Origin: Candidatus Brevibacterium intestinigallinarum
GTDB taxonomy: Bacteria > Actinomycetota > Actinomycetes > Actinomycetales > Brevibacteriaceae
Direction of reading: 5' to 3'
Assembly: GCA_019117325.1 (NCBI GenBank)
Contig: DWZY01000062.1
Span: 1 to 15,739 of the forward strand
DNA length: 15,739 bases
The notes under the pieces were generated by a model, which was given only the letters and a program-made list of their open reading frames with translations, did no database searches and had not been told where the DNA came from. Each line of letters begins with the position of its first letter. The stretch's first letter is position 1. The position numbers and the translations under genes are program-made. Below are positions 1-6,964 of the stretch, in pieces.

Positions 1-3000
1 GGCGTCCTCAAGCACCGCAAGCGCAAGGAGAAGGCGCTGCGGAAGCTCACGGGCCTGCAGACCAACCTCGATCGGCTCTCCGACCTGCGTGCGGAGCTCG
101 CCCGCCAGCTGGGCCCCCTGGGCCGGCAGGCCCGCGCCGCGCAGCGCGCCCAGATCGTGCAGGCCGTCGTCCGCGACACCGCCGCCCGCCTGCTGGCCGA
201 CGACGTCGTCCGCCTGCAGGCCCGCATCGCCGCGACCACGCCGGACACGGATCCCGCCGAGGCCCGCCGCGCACTCGAGGAGGAGGTCCGGCTCGTCGAC
301 CAGGAGCTCGAGGCCGCCGAGGCCGCCCGCACCTCCTTCGACGCGCAGACAGAGGCGGCCCACGAGTCCCGCGCACAGATCGCTGCCGCACACGCACGCG
401 CGACGGCCCTGTCCCAGCGCGCGGGCGATCGCGTGTCGATGCTCCGGTCCGCGGCCGCCCAGCAGCGGACCGCGGGAGAATCCCCGGACGCGCTGCGCGA
501 ACGGGCCCAGCGCTTCGAGACCGAGCACGCTGAGGCCGAGGACGACGCACAGCAGCGCAGCGCCTCCCTCCAGGAGATCACGGACGAGAAGGCGGAGATC
601 GAAACCCGCCTGGCGGCCGCGGAGCAGGAACTCGCCGCGGAGCGCGCACGGATCGCGGCGCGCATGCGCAAGCGCGCAGAACTGGAGTCCGGCGTCGCCG
701 TCGCCACCCGCTCCCTCGAGCACGCGGAATCCGCGCTCGCCTCACTCCAGGCGGACGACGCGGGCTCCGAGCAGGCGATCGCGCGGGCCACGGAGGCGGT
801 CGCGGCCGCCCAGGAACGTCTGCGTGCGTGCGAGTCCGGCGAGACGCAACTGGATGAGACCCACGAGGAGGCGGCGGCCGCGGTCCAGGAACTAGCAGAC
901 CAGCACGCCCGTCTCCTCGACGAGCGCACCGCGGCGCGGACGACGCGCTCCCGTCTCGAGGCGCAGGCCGAGGGCCAGCGGGCCAGCAGCCGGCTGACCG
1001 CGGGACTCGCCGACCTCCTCGACGCGGACCTCACCGGCCTGCGCGGAGCGGTCGCCGAACGCCTCACGATCGTGCCCGGCTGCGAGCTGGCGACCACCGC
1101 GGCGCTGGGCACGCTGTCCGGCGCGGTGATCGCGACCGACCGGGACGCCGCCCTTGCCGCCCTCGACCACGTGGGCGAGGACGGGCTGCTCGACGTCGTC
1201 CATCCGGACTCAGCGGACACCGGTGCCTCTGGAGCCTCAGTCTCTGCCGCCCCCACGGTGACCGTGCCGCCGGCGGTGGGGGAGACGGTGCCCGCCGAGG
1301 CCGTCGTCACGACCGACGACCCGGACCTGGCCGCGGTGCTGGCACGTGCCCTCGCGGGGATCCGCTTCGCCGGCTCGCGGGACGCGGCGCGCGCACACCT
1401 GGACCAGTCTCCGGACGACACGGTCATCACCCTCGACGGCACAGTGCTGGCGCGCGGGCGCACGGCGCGGGCCGGCACCCCGGAGGCCGGACAGATCGCT
1501 GCGCGCGCGGCCCTCGACGAGACGCTCGCGGCCCTCGCGGACCTGGAACCGCGACTCGACGACCTCGCACAGCGCATCACGGATGTGGAATCCCGACTGG
1601 AACCCGCCCGAGCCAAGGAGGCGGAGGCGCTGGCCGCTCTCCACGACTCCGATGCCGCGATCGTGGCCGCAGGGGAGGAACTGGCCCGCGCGGCCGGCGA
1701 GCTCGAGCGCCTGCAGACCCGGGCCTCGGCGACGGCGGACGCACTCGTCCAGGCGCGGGAGCGCCGGGACCGGGCAGCGGCAGAGCTCGAGGGAGCACGC
1801 CGGGCGCTCACCGACGCGGACACGGCGGACGACTCCGCCGAGGAGCCGGACACCTCAGAGCGGGACCGCCTGGCCGATGCGCGCACCGCACTGAGCGAGA
1901 AGACCGTCGACGCGCGTGTGGGACTCAAGTCCGCCCAGGACCGCGTCACCTTCCTGGCCGACCGCGTCCGCGCACTGCGCCGCCAGGCCGACCAGGAGGA
2001 GGCAGCCCGCGCTCAGGCCCAGCGCCTCGCACAGGCGCGCCTGCGGCAGGCCGACGGAGCGGAGCACATCGCACGCATCGCCGCGGGGGTCGCCGAGCGG
2101 GTCGGCCACTGGCAGCAGGAGGCGGAGGAGGCGCTCGCCCAGCGCTCCGGCGAGCGGAGCAGGCTCGAGGCCGAGGTCACCCGGCTGCGCACCGCCCGGA
2201 CGGACGCGGCTCAGCGACTGAGCCAGGCCGCGGACGCGGAGCACGCGGCGCGGCTGGAGCGGGAGCGGCACCTCGTCCAGCTCGAGGAGCTCGAGCGGCG
2301 TGCGGTCGCAGAGGCGGGCCTGAGCGCGGAGAACCTCGTCGAGCAGTTCGGTCCCCACCTGCCCGTGCCGATCCTCGACGGCCCGGACGCCCGCGGTGCG
2401 GCAGCCTCCTCAGCAGGCGGCGATGCGGAGGCGGCAGACGAGGCGGCCTCGGCGGAGGACGATGCGGAGGTGCCGACGACTGCGTACGTGCGGGCGGATG
2501 TCGAGCGGGCGCTGTCGAAGGCGCGGAAGGAGCTCGCCTCGATCGGCCAGGTGAATCCGCTGGCGCTCGAGGAGTTCGCCGCCCTCCAGGAGCGGCACGA
2601 TTACCTGGAGCGCCAGATCACGGACGTCGAGCGCACGCGCGCGGAGCTCATGAGCCTCGTCGAGGATGTCGACGCGCACGTCCAGCAGGTCTTCGAGGAC
2701 GCGTTCCGCGACACCCAGCGGGAGTTCGCGGACATCTTCTCGCGCGTGTTCCCCGGCGGCGAGGGCTCCCTGGACCTCACCGATCCGGACGACATGCTCA
2801 CGACCGGGGTCGAGGTGAGCGCGCGGCCGGCCGGCAAGCGCGTCAAGCGGCTCTCGCTCCTGTCCGGCGGCGAGCGGTCGCTGGTCGCCGTCGCGATGCT
2901 CGTCGCGATCTTCAAGGCCCGCCCCAGCCCGTTCTACGTCATGGACGAGGTCGAGGCCGCGCTGGACGACGTGAACCTGTCCCGCCTGCTCACGATCTTC

Positions 3001-3210
3001 CGCGAGCTGCAGGAATCCAGCCAGCTCATCGTCATCACGCACCAGAAGCGCACGATGGAGATCGCGGACGCGCTCTACGGCGTCACGATGCACGGGGACG
3101 GCATCTCTCGCGTCATCTCGCAGCGCCTGTCCGGCGCGGCCGCGGGGGAAGGCAGGGACCAAGGCTCCGGGACCCAGGACAGGACCACCGCCGAGGCCGC
3201 CGCGGGCTGA
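1..3210 (+). CDS. smc: Chromosome segregation protein SMC (5'-truncated by window edge)
   Basis: SMC is the ATPase of the bacterial condensin complex (with ScpA and ScpB), which folds and segregates the nucleoid. The reading frame is open from base 1, and its first residues, GVLKHRKRKEKALRKL, are the conserved stretch just after the N-terminal head, so roughly 150-160 residues including Walker A lie outside the window; the ATG at 157 is internal. In window numbering, residues about 20-330 and 500-790 are Ala/Glu/Arg-rich coiled-coil arms. The hinge is about 335-495. A low-complexity Ala/Asp/Glu linker lies at 795-826, followed by the C-terminal head with VNPLALEEF, the ABC signature LSLLSGGERS (codons near 2845-2880) and the Walker B/D-loop FYVMDEVEAALDD (near 2932-2970). 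It ends at TGA 3208-3210. Identification is certain; only the start is missing. Confidence 0.97.
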   Translation, partial: GVLKHRKRKEKALRKLTGLQTNLDRLSDLRAELARQLGPLGRQARAAQRAQIVQAVVRDTAARLLADDVVRLQARIAATTPDTDPAEARRALEEEVRLVDQELEAAEAARTSFDAQTEAAHESRAQIAAAHARATALSQRAGDRVSMLRSAAAQQRTAGESPDALRERAQRFETEHAEAEDDAQQRSASLQEITDEKAEIETRLAAAEQELAAERARIAARMRKRAELESGVAVATRSLEHAESALASLQADDAGSEQAIARATEAVAAAQERLRACESGETQLDETHEEAAAAVQELADQHARLLDERTAARTTRSRLEAQAEGQRASSRLTAGLADLLDADLTGLRGAVAERLTIVPGCELATTAALGTLSGAVIATDRDAALAALDHVGEDGLLDVVHPDSADTGASGASVSAAPTVTVPPAVGETVPAEAVVTTDDPDLAAVLARALAGIRFAGSRDAARAHLDQSPDDTVITLDGTVLARGRTARAGTPEAGQIAARAALDETLAALADLEPRLDDLAQRITDVESRLEPARAKEAEALAALHDSDAAIVAAGEELARAAGELERLQTRASATADALVQARERRDRAAAELEGARRALTDADTADDSAEEPDTSERDRLADARTALSEKTVDARVGLKSAQDRVTFLADRVRALRRQADQEEAARAQAQRLAQARLRQADGAEHIARIAAGVAERVGHWQQEAEEALAQRSGERSRLEAEVTRLRTARTDAAQRLSQAADAEHAARLERERHLVQLEELERRAVAEAGLSAENLVEQFGPHLPVPILDGPDARGAAASSAGGDAEAADEAASAEDDAEVPTTAYVRADVERALSKARKELASIGQVNPLALEEFAALQERHDYLERQITDVERTRAELMSLVEDVDAHVQQVFEDAFRDTQREFADIFSRVFPGGEGSLDLTDPDDMLTTGVEVSARPAGKRVKRLSLLSGGERSLVAVAMLVAIFKARPSPFYVMDEVEAALDDVNLSRLLTIFRELQESSQLIVITHQKRTMEIADALYGVTMHGDGISRVISQRLSGAAAGEGRDQGSGTQDRTTAEAAAG

Positions 3211-3246
3211 AGCCTCCGAGATGACTGTGATCTGTGCCGACCACGG

Positions 3247-3260
3247 CGGAGGATCCTCCG
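3247..3260. repeat. Perfect 14-bp palindrome downstream of smc
   Basis: CGGAGGATCCTCCG is a perfect dyad. It is flanked by CCAC (3241-3244) and GTGG (3261-3264), which can extend the symmetry across a two-base bulge. It lies 37 bases after the smc stop and reaches the -35 position of the TATAGACT element at 3277-3284. It could be an operator or part of the smc transcript end; there is no T-tract, so terminator function is uncertain. Confidence 0.4.
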
Positions 3261-3276
3261 GTGGCGGAAGCACCCG

Positions 3277-3284
3277 TATAGACT
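3277..3284 (+). promoter_or_regulatory. Probable -10 element for the membrane-protein gene and ftsY
   Basis: TATAGACT contains TAGACT, which fits the actinobacterial sigma-A -10 pattern TANNNT. It lies in the gap after smc and about 115 bases upstream of the next start codon. No convincing -35 hexamer is visible; the position where one would sit is overlapped by the 3247-3260 palindrome. Inference from motif and position only. Confidence 0.4.
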
Positions 3285-3366
3285 GACCGCGACCACCGGT
3301 CCCGTCCGCCGCGCACCGCGGCTGGACCGCAGGGACCCGCACGACCGCGAGGAGCGCCCCTTCCCC

Positions 3367-3402
3367 ATGTCCGCCCCCCAGATGCACGGAGCCGCCCGAT
3401 GA
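3367..3402 (+). CDS. Possible 11-codon upstream ORF coupled to the following gene
   Basis: ATG at 3367 opens an 11-residue frame (MSAPQMHGAAR) ending at TGA 3400-3402. That stop overlaps the ATG of the next gene (3399-3401) as ATGA, the classic geometry for translational coupling. A GAGGAG at 3349-3354 lies 12 bases upstream, rather far for a ribosome binding site. The following gene also has its own GGAG at 3388-3391, inside this ORF. It could be a leader peptide or chance; a frame this short carries no coding signal of its own. Confidence 0.25.
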   Translation: MSAPQMHGAAR

Positions 3403-3800
3403 CCACGGGCGGCTTCCTCGCTGTCATCATCGGGCTGGCGATCACCTTCGCGGTCGGCCTCGTCATCGTCCTGCTCGTGGCTCTGCCCGGGCTGCGCCGG
3501 GACGGCCGCTTCGGCTCTCCGGACGGCGACCGGTTCCGCCTGCCGCAGGGGTGGACGGGCTACGACGACGAGGTCTCGGGCTACTTCGGCGACGACGAGA
3601 CGGCCTCCCTCGCGACCCGCGAACAGGCCGCCGTCACTGCGATGCGCGAGCACGCCTACGTCCTGCGCCCCCAGCCGGCGCGCCACGCCGCGCCGCCGCT
3701 GGCCTCCCTGCGCCCGCGCACCCGCCACTGGAAGATCCCGGAGTCCGGGACAGGCCCGGCCACGACTCTTGCACTGCTGTTCGGCCGTCGCACCCGGTGA
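3399..3800 (+). CDS. Small single-pass membrane protein, function unknown
   Basis: I do not recognise this 133-residue protein as a named family. Residues 6-29 (FLAVIIGLAITF and onward to LLVAL) form one strongly hydrophobic helix right at the N-terminus. It is followed by a basic stretch (GLRRDGR, 31-37), so the remaining roughly 100 residues are probably cytoplasmic. That part has an acidic, Tyr/Gly-rich patch at 52-69 and a basic Pro/Arg-rich segment at 90-133. The start ATG 3399 is chosen because GGAG at 3388-3391 sits 7 bases upstream and the hydrophobic helix follows at once. It lies between smc and ftsY with 115 bases before ftsY, so co-transcription with ftsY is plausible. It is real by codon pattern and ribosome binding site; function is not inferable. 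Confidence 0.75.
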   Translation: MTTGGFLAVIIGLAITFAVGLVIVLLVALPGLRRDGRFGSPDGDRFRLPQGWTGYDDEVSGYFGDDETASLATREQAAVTAMREHAYVLRPQPARHAAPPLASLRPRTRHWKIPESGTGPATTLALLFGRRTR

Positions 3801-3807
3801 GTGCTGC

Positions 3808-3821
3808 GGCCCGTCCGGGCC
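3808..3821 (+). other. Weak GC hairpin between the membrane-protein gene and ftsY
   Basis: GGCCC (3808-3812), loop GTCC and GGGCC (3817-3821) form a 5-bp stem just after the stop codon at 3798-3800. A second small stem, CCCG/CGGG, is at 3853-3864. Neither has a T-tract, and both are short enough to arise by chance in DNA this rich in GC, so I do not call a terminator here. The rest of the 3801-3915 gap shows nothing else apart from the ftsY ribosome binding site. Confidence 0.2.
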
Positions 3822-3915
3822 CGCGGCAGGGCGCGACGACCCGCTGACCCGACCCGCGAGCGGGCGCCCCGTCCGGCGCACGCCCGCGACACGACGATCC
3901 GACAGGAGTTGAAAC

Positions 3916-5061
3916 GTGGAGCCCGTCATCTACGCCGGCATCGGTGTGCTGATCCTGCTCATCATCGCCGGGGGAGCGTTCCTGCTCGCCCCGTCGCGGC
4001 GGCGCCGCAGGACCCTCGACACGGACACGGCGACCGGAGTCCCCGGTGCACCGGCCGGAGAGGGGGAGGAGGCCCCGGGTGACGGCGACGGGGAGCCGGC
4101 CTCGGCGCCGGCGCTCGAGCAGCCCACGGAGCCCACGACCCGGCTGGCCCGCCTGCGCGACCGGCTCGCGAAGTCGAACACGACGCTGGGCCGCGGCCTC
4201 CTCACCCTCCTGTCCCGCGACACGCTGGACGAGGAGACGTGGGAGGAGATCGAGGACCTCCTCATCATGGCGGACATCGGCGTCGATCCGACTGCAGAGA
4301 TCGTCGATGCCCTGCGCGAGCGCGTCCGCGTCCTGGGCACCCGGGAGCCCGCGGTCCTGCGCGACCTGCTCCGGGAGGAGCTCATCCGCGCGGTCGACCC
4401 GACGATGGACCGCGAACTGGCCGTCGAACCGCTGGACGGCTCCCCGCGCGTCGTCCTCGTCGTGGGCGTCAACGGGGCCGGGAAGACGACGACCGTCGGC
4501 AAGATCGCTCGCGTCCTCGTCGCCCAGGACCGCTCCGTCCTGCTGGGCGCGGCGGACACCTTCCGCGCGGCGGCCGCCGAGCAGCTGAGCACGTGGGGCT
4601 CCCGCGTGGGCGTGGAGACCGTCCGCGGCGAGGAGGGCGCGGATCCGGCGTCCGTCGCCTACACCGCGGTGCAGCGCGGCATCGACGAGGACGTGGACGT
4701 CGTGCTCGTCGACACCGCGGGCCGGCTGCAGAACAAGAAGGGCCTCATGGACGAGCTGGGCAAGGTCAAGCGCGTCGCCGCCCGCCCGCTGGGTGAGGAC
4801 CGCGCGATCGACGAGGTCCTGCTGGTCCTCGACGCGACGACCGGGCAGAACGGCCTCCAGCAGGCAAAGGTGTTCTCCGAGGCCGTCGACATCACCGGCA
4901 TCGTCCTCACGAAGCTCGACGGCACCGCGAAGGGCGGCATCGTCGTGGCCGTCCAGCGGGCGCTGGGCGTCCCGGTCAAGCTGATCGGGCTGGGTGAGGG
5001 CGCAGATGACCTGGCCCCGTTCGACGCCGCCGGGTTCGTCGACGCGATCGTCGACGCCTGA
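3916..5061 (+). CDS. ftsY: Signal recognition particle receptor FtsY
   Basis: FtsY is the membrane-bound SRP receptor GTPase that docks Ffh-ribosome complexes at the Sec translocon. The protein has 381 residues: a hydrophobic segment at 4-24 (VIYAGIGVLILLIIAGG), a basic RRRRR patch, an acidic Gly/Pro/Glu-rich A-region to about 75, the N helical bundle at about 78-170, and the G domain. Motifs seen are G1 GVNGAGKTTT (184-193), DTFRA (214-218), DTAGR (266-270), TKLDG (332-336) and the closing GLGEGADDLAPF (358-369). The GTG start at 3916 is supported by AGGAG at 3904-3908 with 7-base spacing. The N-terminal membrane helix is typical of actinobacterial FtsY and replaces the amphipathic tether of enterobacteria. 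It is followed by a strong hairpin and then ffh, its functional partner. Confidence 0.97.
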   Translation: MEPVIYAGIGVLILLIIAGGAFLLAPSRRRRRTLDTDTATGVPGAPAGEGEEAPGDGDGEPASAPALEQPTEPTTRLARLRDRLAKSNTTLGRGLLTLLSRDTLDEETWEEIEDLLIMADIGVDPTAEIVDALRERVRVLGTREPAVLRDLLREELIRAVDPTMDRELAVEPLDGSPRVVLVVGVNGAGKTTTVGKIARVLVAQDRSVLLGAADTFRAAAAEQLSTWGSRVGVETVRGEEGADPASVAYTAVQRGIDEDVDVVLVDTAGRLQNKKGLMDELGKVKRVAARPLGEDRAIDEVLLVLDATTGQNGLQQAKVFSEAVDITGIVLTKLDGTAKGGIVVAVQRALGVPVKLIGLGEGADDLAPFDAAGFVDAIVDA

Positions 5062-5074
5062 GGCGGTGCGGAAC

Positions 5075-5101
5075 GGTGCGCGCACAGCCGGTGCGCGCAC
5101 C
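5075..5101 (+). terminator. Strong hairpin terminator after ftsY
   Basis: GGTGCGCGCAC (5075-5085), loop AGCCG and GTGCGCGCACC (5091-5101) make a perfect 11-bp GC-rich stem 14 bases after the ftsY stop. There is no T-run, as is usual for actinobacterial terminators. Each arm also contains GTGCGCGCAC, which is itself a palindrome, so the DNA could equally be read as two copies of a 10-bp dyad. Confidence 0.65.
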
Positions 5102-5115
5102 CCAGCCGCGATTGG

Positions 5116-5121
5116 TACCCT
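5116..5121 (+). promoter_or_regulatory. Probable -10 element for ffh
   Basis: TACCCT fits TANNNT and lies 49 bases upstream of the ffh start, just beyond the ftsY terminator. No good -35 hexamer is visible, because that position falls inside the hairpin arm. It is consistent with ffh having its own promoter. Called from motif and position only. Confidence 0.4.
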
Positions 5122-5170
5122 GGTGAGCTGACCCTGCGGGGTCCGATGAATCGATCCTGCGAGGAGTGCT

Positions 5171-6775
5171 GTGTTCAACTCACTGTCCGACAGGCTGACG
5201 TCGACCTTCAAGAATCTGCGCGGCAAGGGCCGCCTGAGCGAAGCCGACGTCGACCAGACCATCCGCGAGATCCGTCGCGCCCTGCTGGACGCGGACGTCG
5301 CACTGCCGGTCGTGCGCGCCTTCACCGGCAGCGTGCGCGAGCGGGCGCTGTCGGAAGAGGTGTCGCAGGCCCTCAACCCGGGCCAGCAGATCGTCAAGAT
5401 CGTCAATGCGGAGCTCGTCGAGATCCTGGGCGGCCAGACCCGCCGGATCCAGTTCGCGAAGCGCCCGCCCACCGTCATCATGCTCGCGGGCCTCCAGGGT
5501 GCGGGAAAGACGACGCTGGCGGGCAAGCTCTCCCACTGGCTCAAGCAGGAGGGCCACCGGCCCATGCTCGTGGCCGCGGACCTCCAGCGCCCCAACGCGG
5601 TCAACCAGCTGCAGATCGTCGGTGAGCGCGCCGGTGCCTTCGTCTACGCGCCGCAGCCCGGCAACGGCGTGGGCGATCCGGTCACAGTCGCCACGGACGC
5701 GATGGAGGTCGCGAAGTCCAAGCTCCACGACGTCGTCATCGTCGACACCGCGGGCCGACTGGGCATCGACGAGGAGCTCATGCAGCAGGCGCGGGACATC
5801 CGCGACGCGGTGAGCCCGGACGAGATCCTCTTCGTCATCGACGCGATGATCGGTCAGGACGCGGTCGCGACCGCGCAGGCGTTCGATGAGGGCGTCGACT
5901 TCACCGGTGTCGTCCTCTCGAAGCTCGACGGCGATTCCCGCGGCGGTGCCGCGCTGTCCGTCGCGCAGGTGACCGGCAAGCCCATCATGTTCGCCTCGAC
6001 GGGCGAGTCGATGACGGACTTCGAGCTCTTCCACCCGGACCGGATGGCGGACCGCATCCTCGACATGGGCGACATCATGACGCTCATCGAGCAGGCGGAG
6101 CGCACGTTCGATGAGAAGGAGACGGAGAAGCTCGCCAAGAAGGTCCAGGCCGGCGAGGACTTCGATCTCAACGACTTCCTCACGCAGATGTCCGCGCTCA
6201 AGAAGATGGGCTCCGTCAAGAAGCTCTTCAGCATGATGCCGGGCATGAGCGAGCACAAGGCGGCGCTGGAGAACTTCGACGACCGTGAGATCGACCGCAT
6301 CGAGGCGATCGTGCGGTCGATGACTCCGCTCGAGCGGACCAACCCCAAGCTGCTCAACGGCTCGCGCCGCCAGCGCATCGCGAAGGGCTCCGGCACGACC
6401 GTCACGCAGGTGAACCAGCTCATGGAGCGGTTCGCGCAGGCGCAGAAGATGATGCGCCAGATGCGCAATGGAGGGGGCATGCCCGGCATGGGCGGCGGCC
6501 GCTCACGAGGCCCCCAGGCCGCCCCGGGCATGCCGGCGATGCCGCAGATGCCGGGGATGGGCGGTCCCGGCGGGGCGTCCAAGCGGAAGAAGGGCAAGAA
6601 GAAGCCCGCGGGCAAGTCCGGCAACCCGGCGAAGCGCGCGGAGGAGGCACGGCTCGCAGAGCTGCGCCGCCAGGGCAAGGAGCCGCAGCAGAAGGGCGCC
6701 GCGTTCGGCGGCATCGACCTGGGCGAGGACGACATCGATCTGTCGAAGCTGCCCAAGGGCTTCGGCGGCTTCTGA
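5171..6775 (+). CDS. ffh: Signal recognition particle protein Ffh (SRP54)
   Basis: Ffh binds 4.5S/SRP RNA and signal peptides emerging from ribosomes, then delivers them to FtsY at the membrane by reciprocal GTP hydrolysis. The 534 residues show the N bundle (1-90, ALLDADVALPVVR), and the G domain with G1 GLQGAGKTT (107-115), DLQRPNAVNQL (137-147), DTAGR (192-196), SKLDGDSRGG (250-259) and TGES (277-280). The M domain spans about 330-435, with SGTTVTQVNQL and the Met-rich finger. A Met/Pro/Gly-rich tract (436-468) and a Lys-rich tail (471-490) follow, ending in DIDLSKLPKGFGGF. The start GTG 5171 is fixed by the family N-terminus MFNSLSDRL and by GAGGAG at 5161-5166, with a rather short 4-base gap. 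Upstream is the ftsY terminator and downstream its own terminator, so it is probably monocistronic. Confidence 0.98.
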   Translation: MFNSLSDRLTSTFKNLRGKGRLSEADVDQTIREIRRALLDADVALPVVRAFTGSVRERALSEEVSQALNPGQQIVKIVNAELVEILGGQTRRIQFAKRPPTVIMLAGLQGAGKTTLAGKLSHWLKQEGHRPMLVAADLQRPNAVNQLQIVGERAGAFVYAPQPGNGVGDPVTVATDAMEVAKSKLHDVVIVDTAGRLGIDEELMQQARDIRDAVSPDEILFVIDAMIGQDAVATAQAFDEGVDFTGVVLSKLDGDSRGGAALSVAQVTGKPIMFASTGESMTDFELFHPDRMADRILDMGDIMTLIEQAERTFDEKETEKLAKKVQAGEDFDLNDFLTQMSALKKMGSVKKLFSMMPGMSEHKAALENFDDREIDRIEAIVRSMTPLERTNPKLLNGSRRQRIAKGSGTTVTQVNQLMERFAQAQKMMRQMRNGGGMPGMGGGRSRGPQAAPGMPAMPQMPGMGGPGGASKRKKGKKKPAGKSGNPAKRAEEARLAELRRQGKEPQQKGAAFGGIDLGEDDIDLSKLPKGFGGF

Positions 6776-6777
6776 CC

Positions 6778-6824
6778 GATCCGGGCCGGGAGGCGATTCC
6801 GGTTTCCTCCCGGCCGCCCGGATC
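6778..6824 (+). terminator. Hairpin terminator after ffh
   Basis: GATCCGGGCCGGGAGG (6778-6793) pairs with CCTCCCGG (6806-6813) and CCCGGATC (6817-6824), with a three-base bulge CCG at 6814-6816 and a 12-base loop. It starts two bases after the ffh stop and ends just before the rpsP promoter, so it insulates the two transcription units. Confidence 0.7.
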
Positions 6825-6827
6825 TGG

Positions 6828-6833
6828 CATAAT
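6828..6833 (+). promoter_or_regulatory. Probable -10 element of the rpsP promoter
   Basis: CATAAT differs from the consensus TATAAT by one base and is the best -10 match in the window. It sits immediately after the ffh terminator. Transcription would begin near 6840, giving a leader of about 125 bases before rpsP. The -35 area falls in the terminator arm and shows only a poor match (TTTCCT). Confidence 0.55.
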
Positions 6834-6839
6834 CAGTCG

Positions 6840-6964
6840 CTGTACCCGAGCGTGCGCGGACCCTCTCAACCACGGGCGCTCGACTACACGCAGAGTCCGC
6901 ATACCGACTGTCCCCACGGTCGGGTCCGTTCTCTCACACCTCATCAGAAGGAGACACCACTCTC
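6840..6964 (+). promoter_or_regulatory. Candidate structured 5' leader of rpsP
   Basis: This gap between the promoter and the rpsP start has several pairing elements. CGAGCG (6847-6852) pairs with CGCTCG (6877-6882). CGTG (6851-6854) can alternatively pair with CACG (6871-6874). CCGAC (6904-6908) pairs with GTCGG (6919-6923). GGACCC (6858-6863) is exactly complementary to GGGTCC (6922-6927), which would compete with the last stem. AGGAG at 6949-6953 is the ribosome binding site, 11 bases from the GTG. Leaders that sense ribosomal proteins are common in bacteria; I do not know this one by name. Confidence 0.4.

Noticed and set aside
157..3210. ATG 157 as the smc start
   Set aside because: The frame is open from base 1 and the upstream residues are conserved SMC sequence, so the gene enters from outside the window.
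2410..3387. 325-codon minus-strand frame opposite the smc C-terminus
   Set aside because: It covers the ABC signature and Walker B of SMC; no domain in its own translation.
3634..5604. 656-codon open frame on the minus strand opposite ftsY and ffh
   Set aside because: Mirror of strongly conserved coding sequence in very GC-rich DNA. Its translation is Arg/Asp/Gly-rich with no domain, and ftsY and ffh on the other strand are certain.
5146..5625. 159-codon frame starting just before ffh in another frame
   Set aside because: It overlaps the ffh N and G domains; after the first dozen residues it is Arg/Pro/Gly noise.
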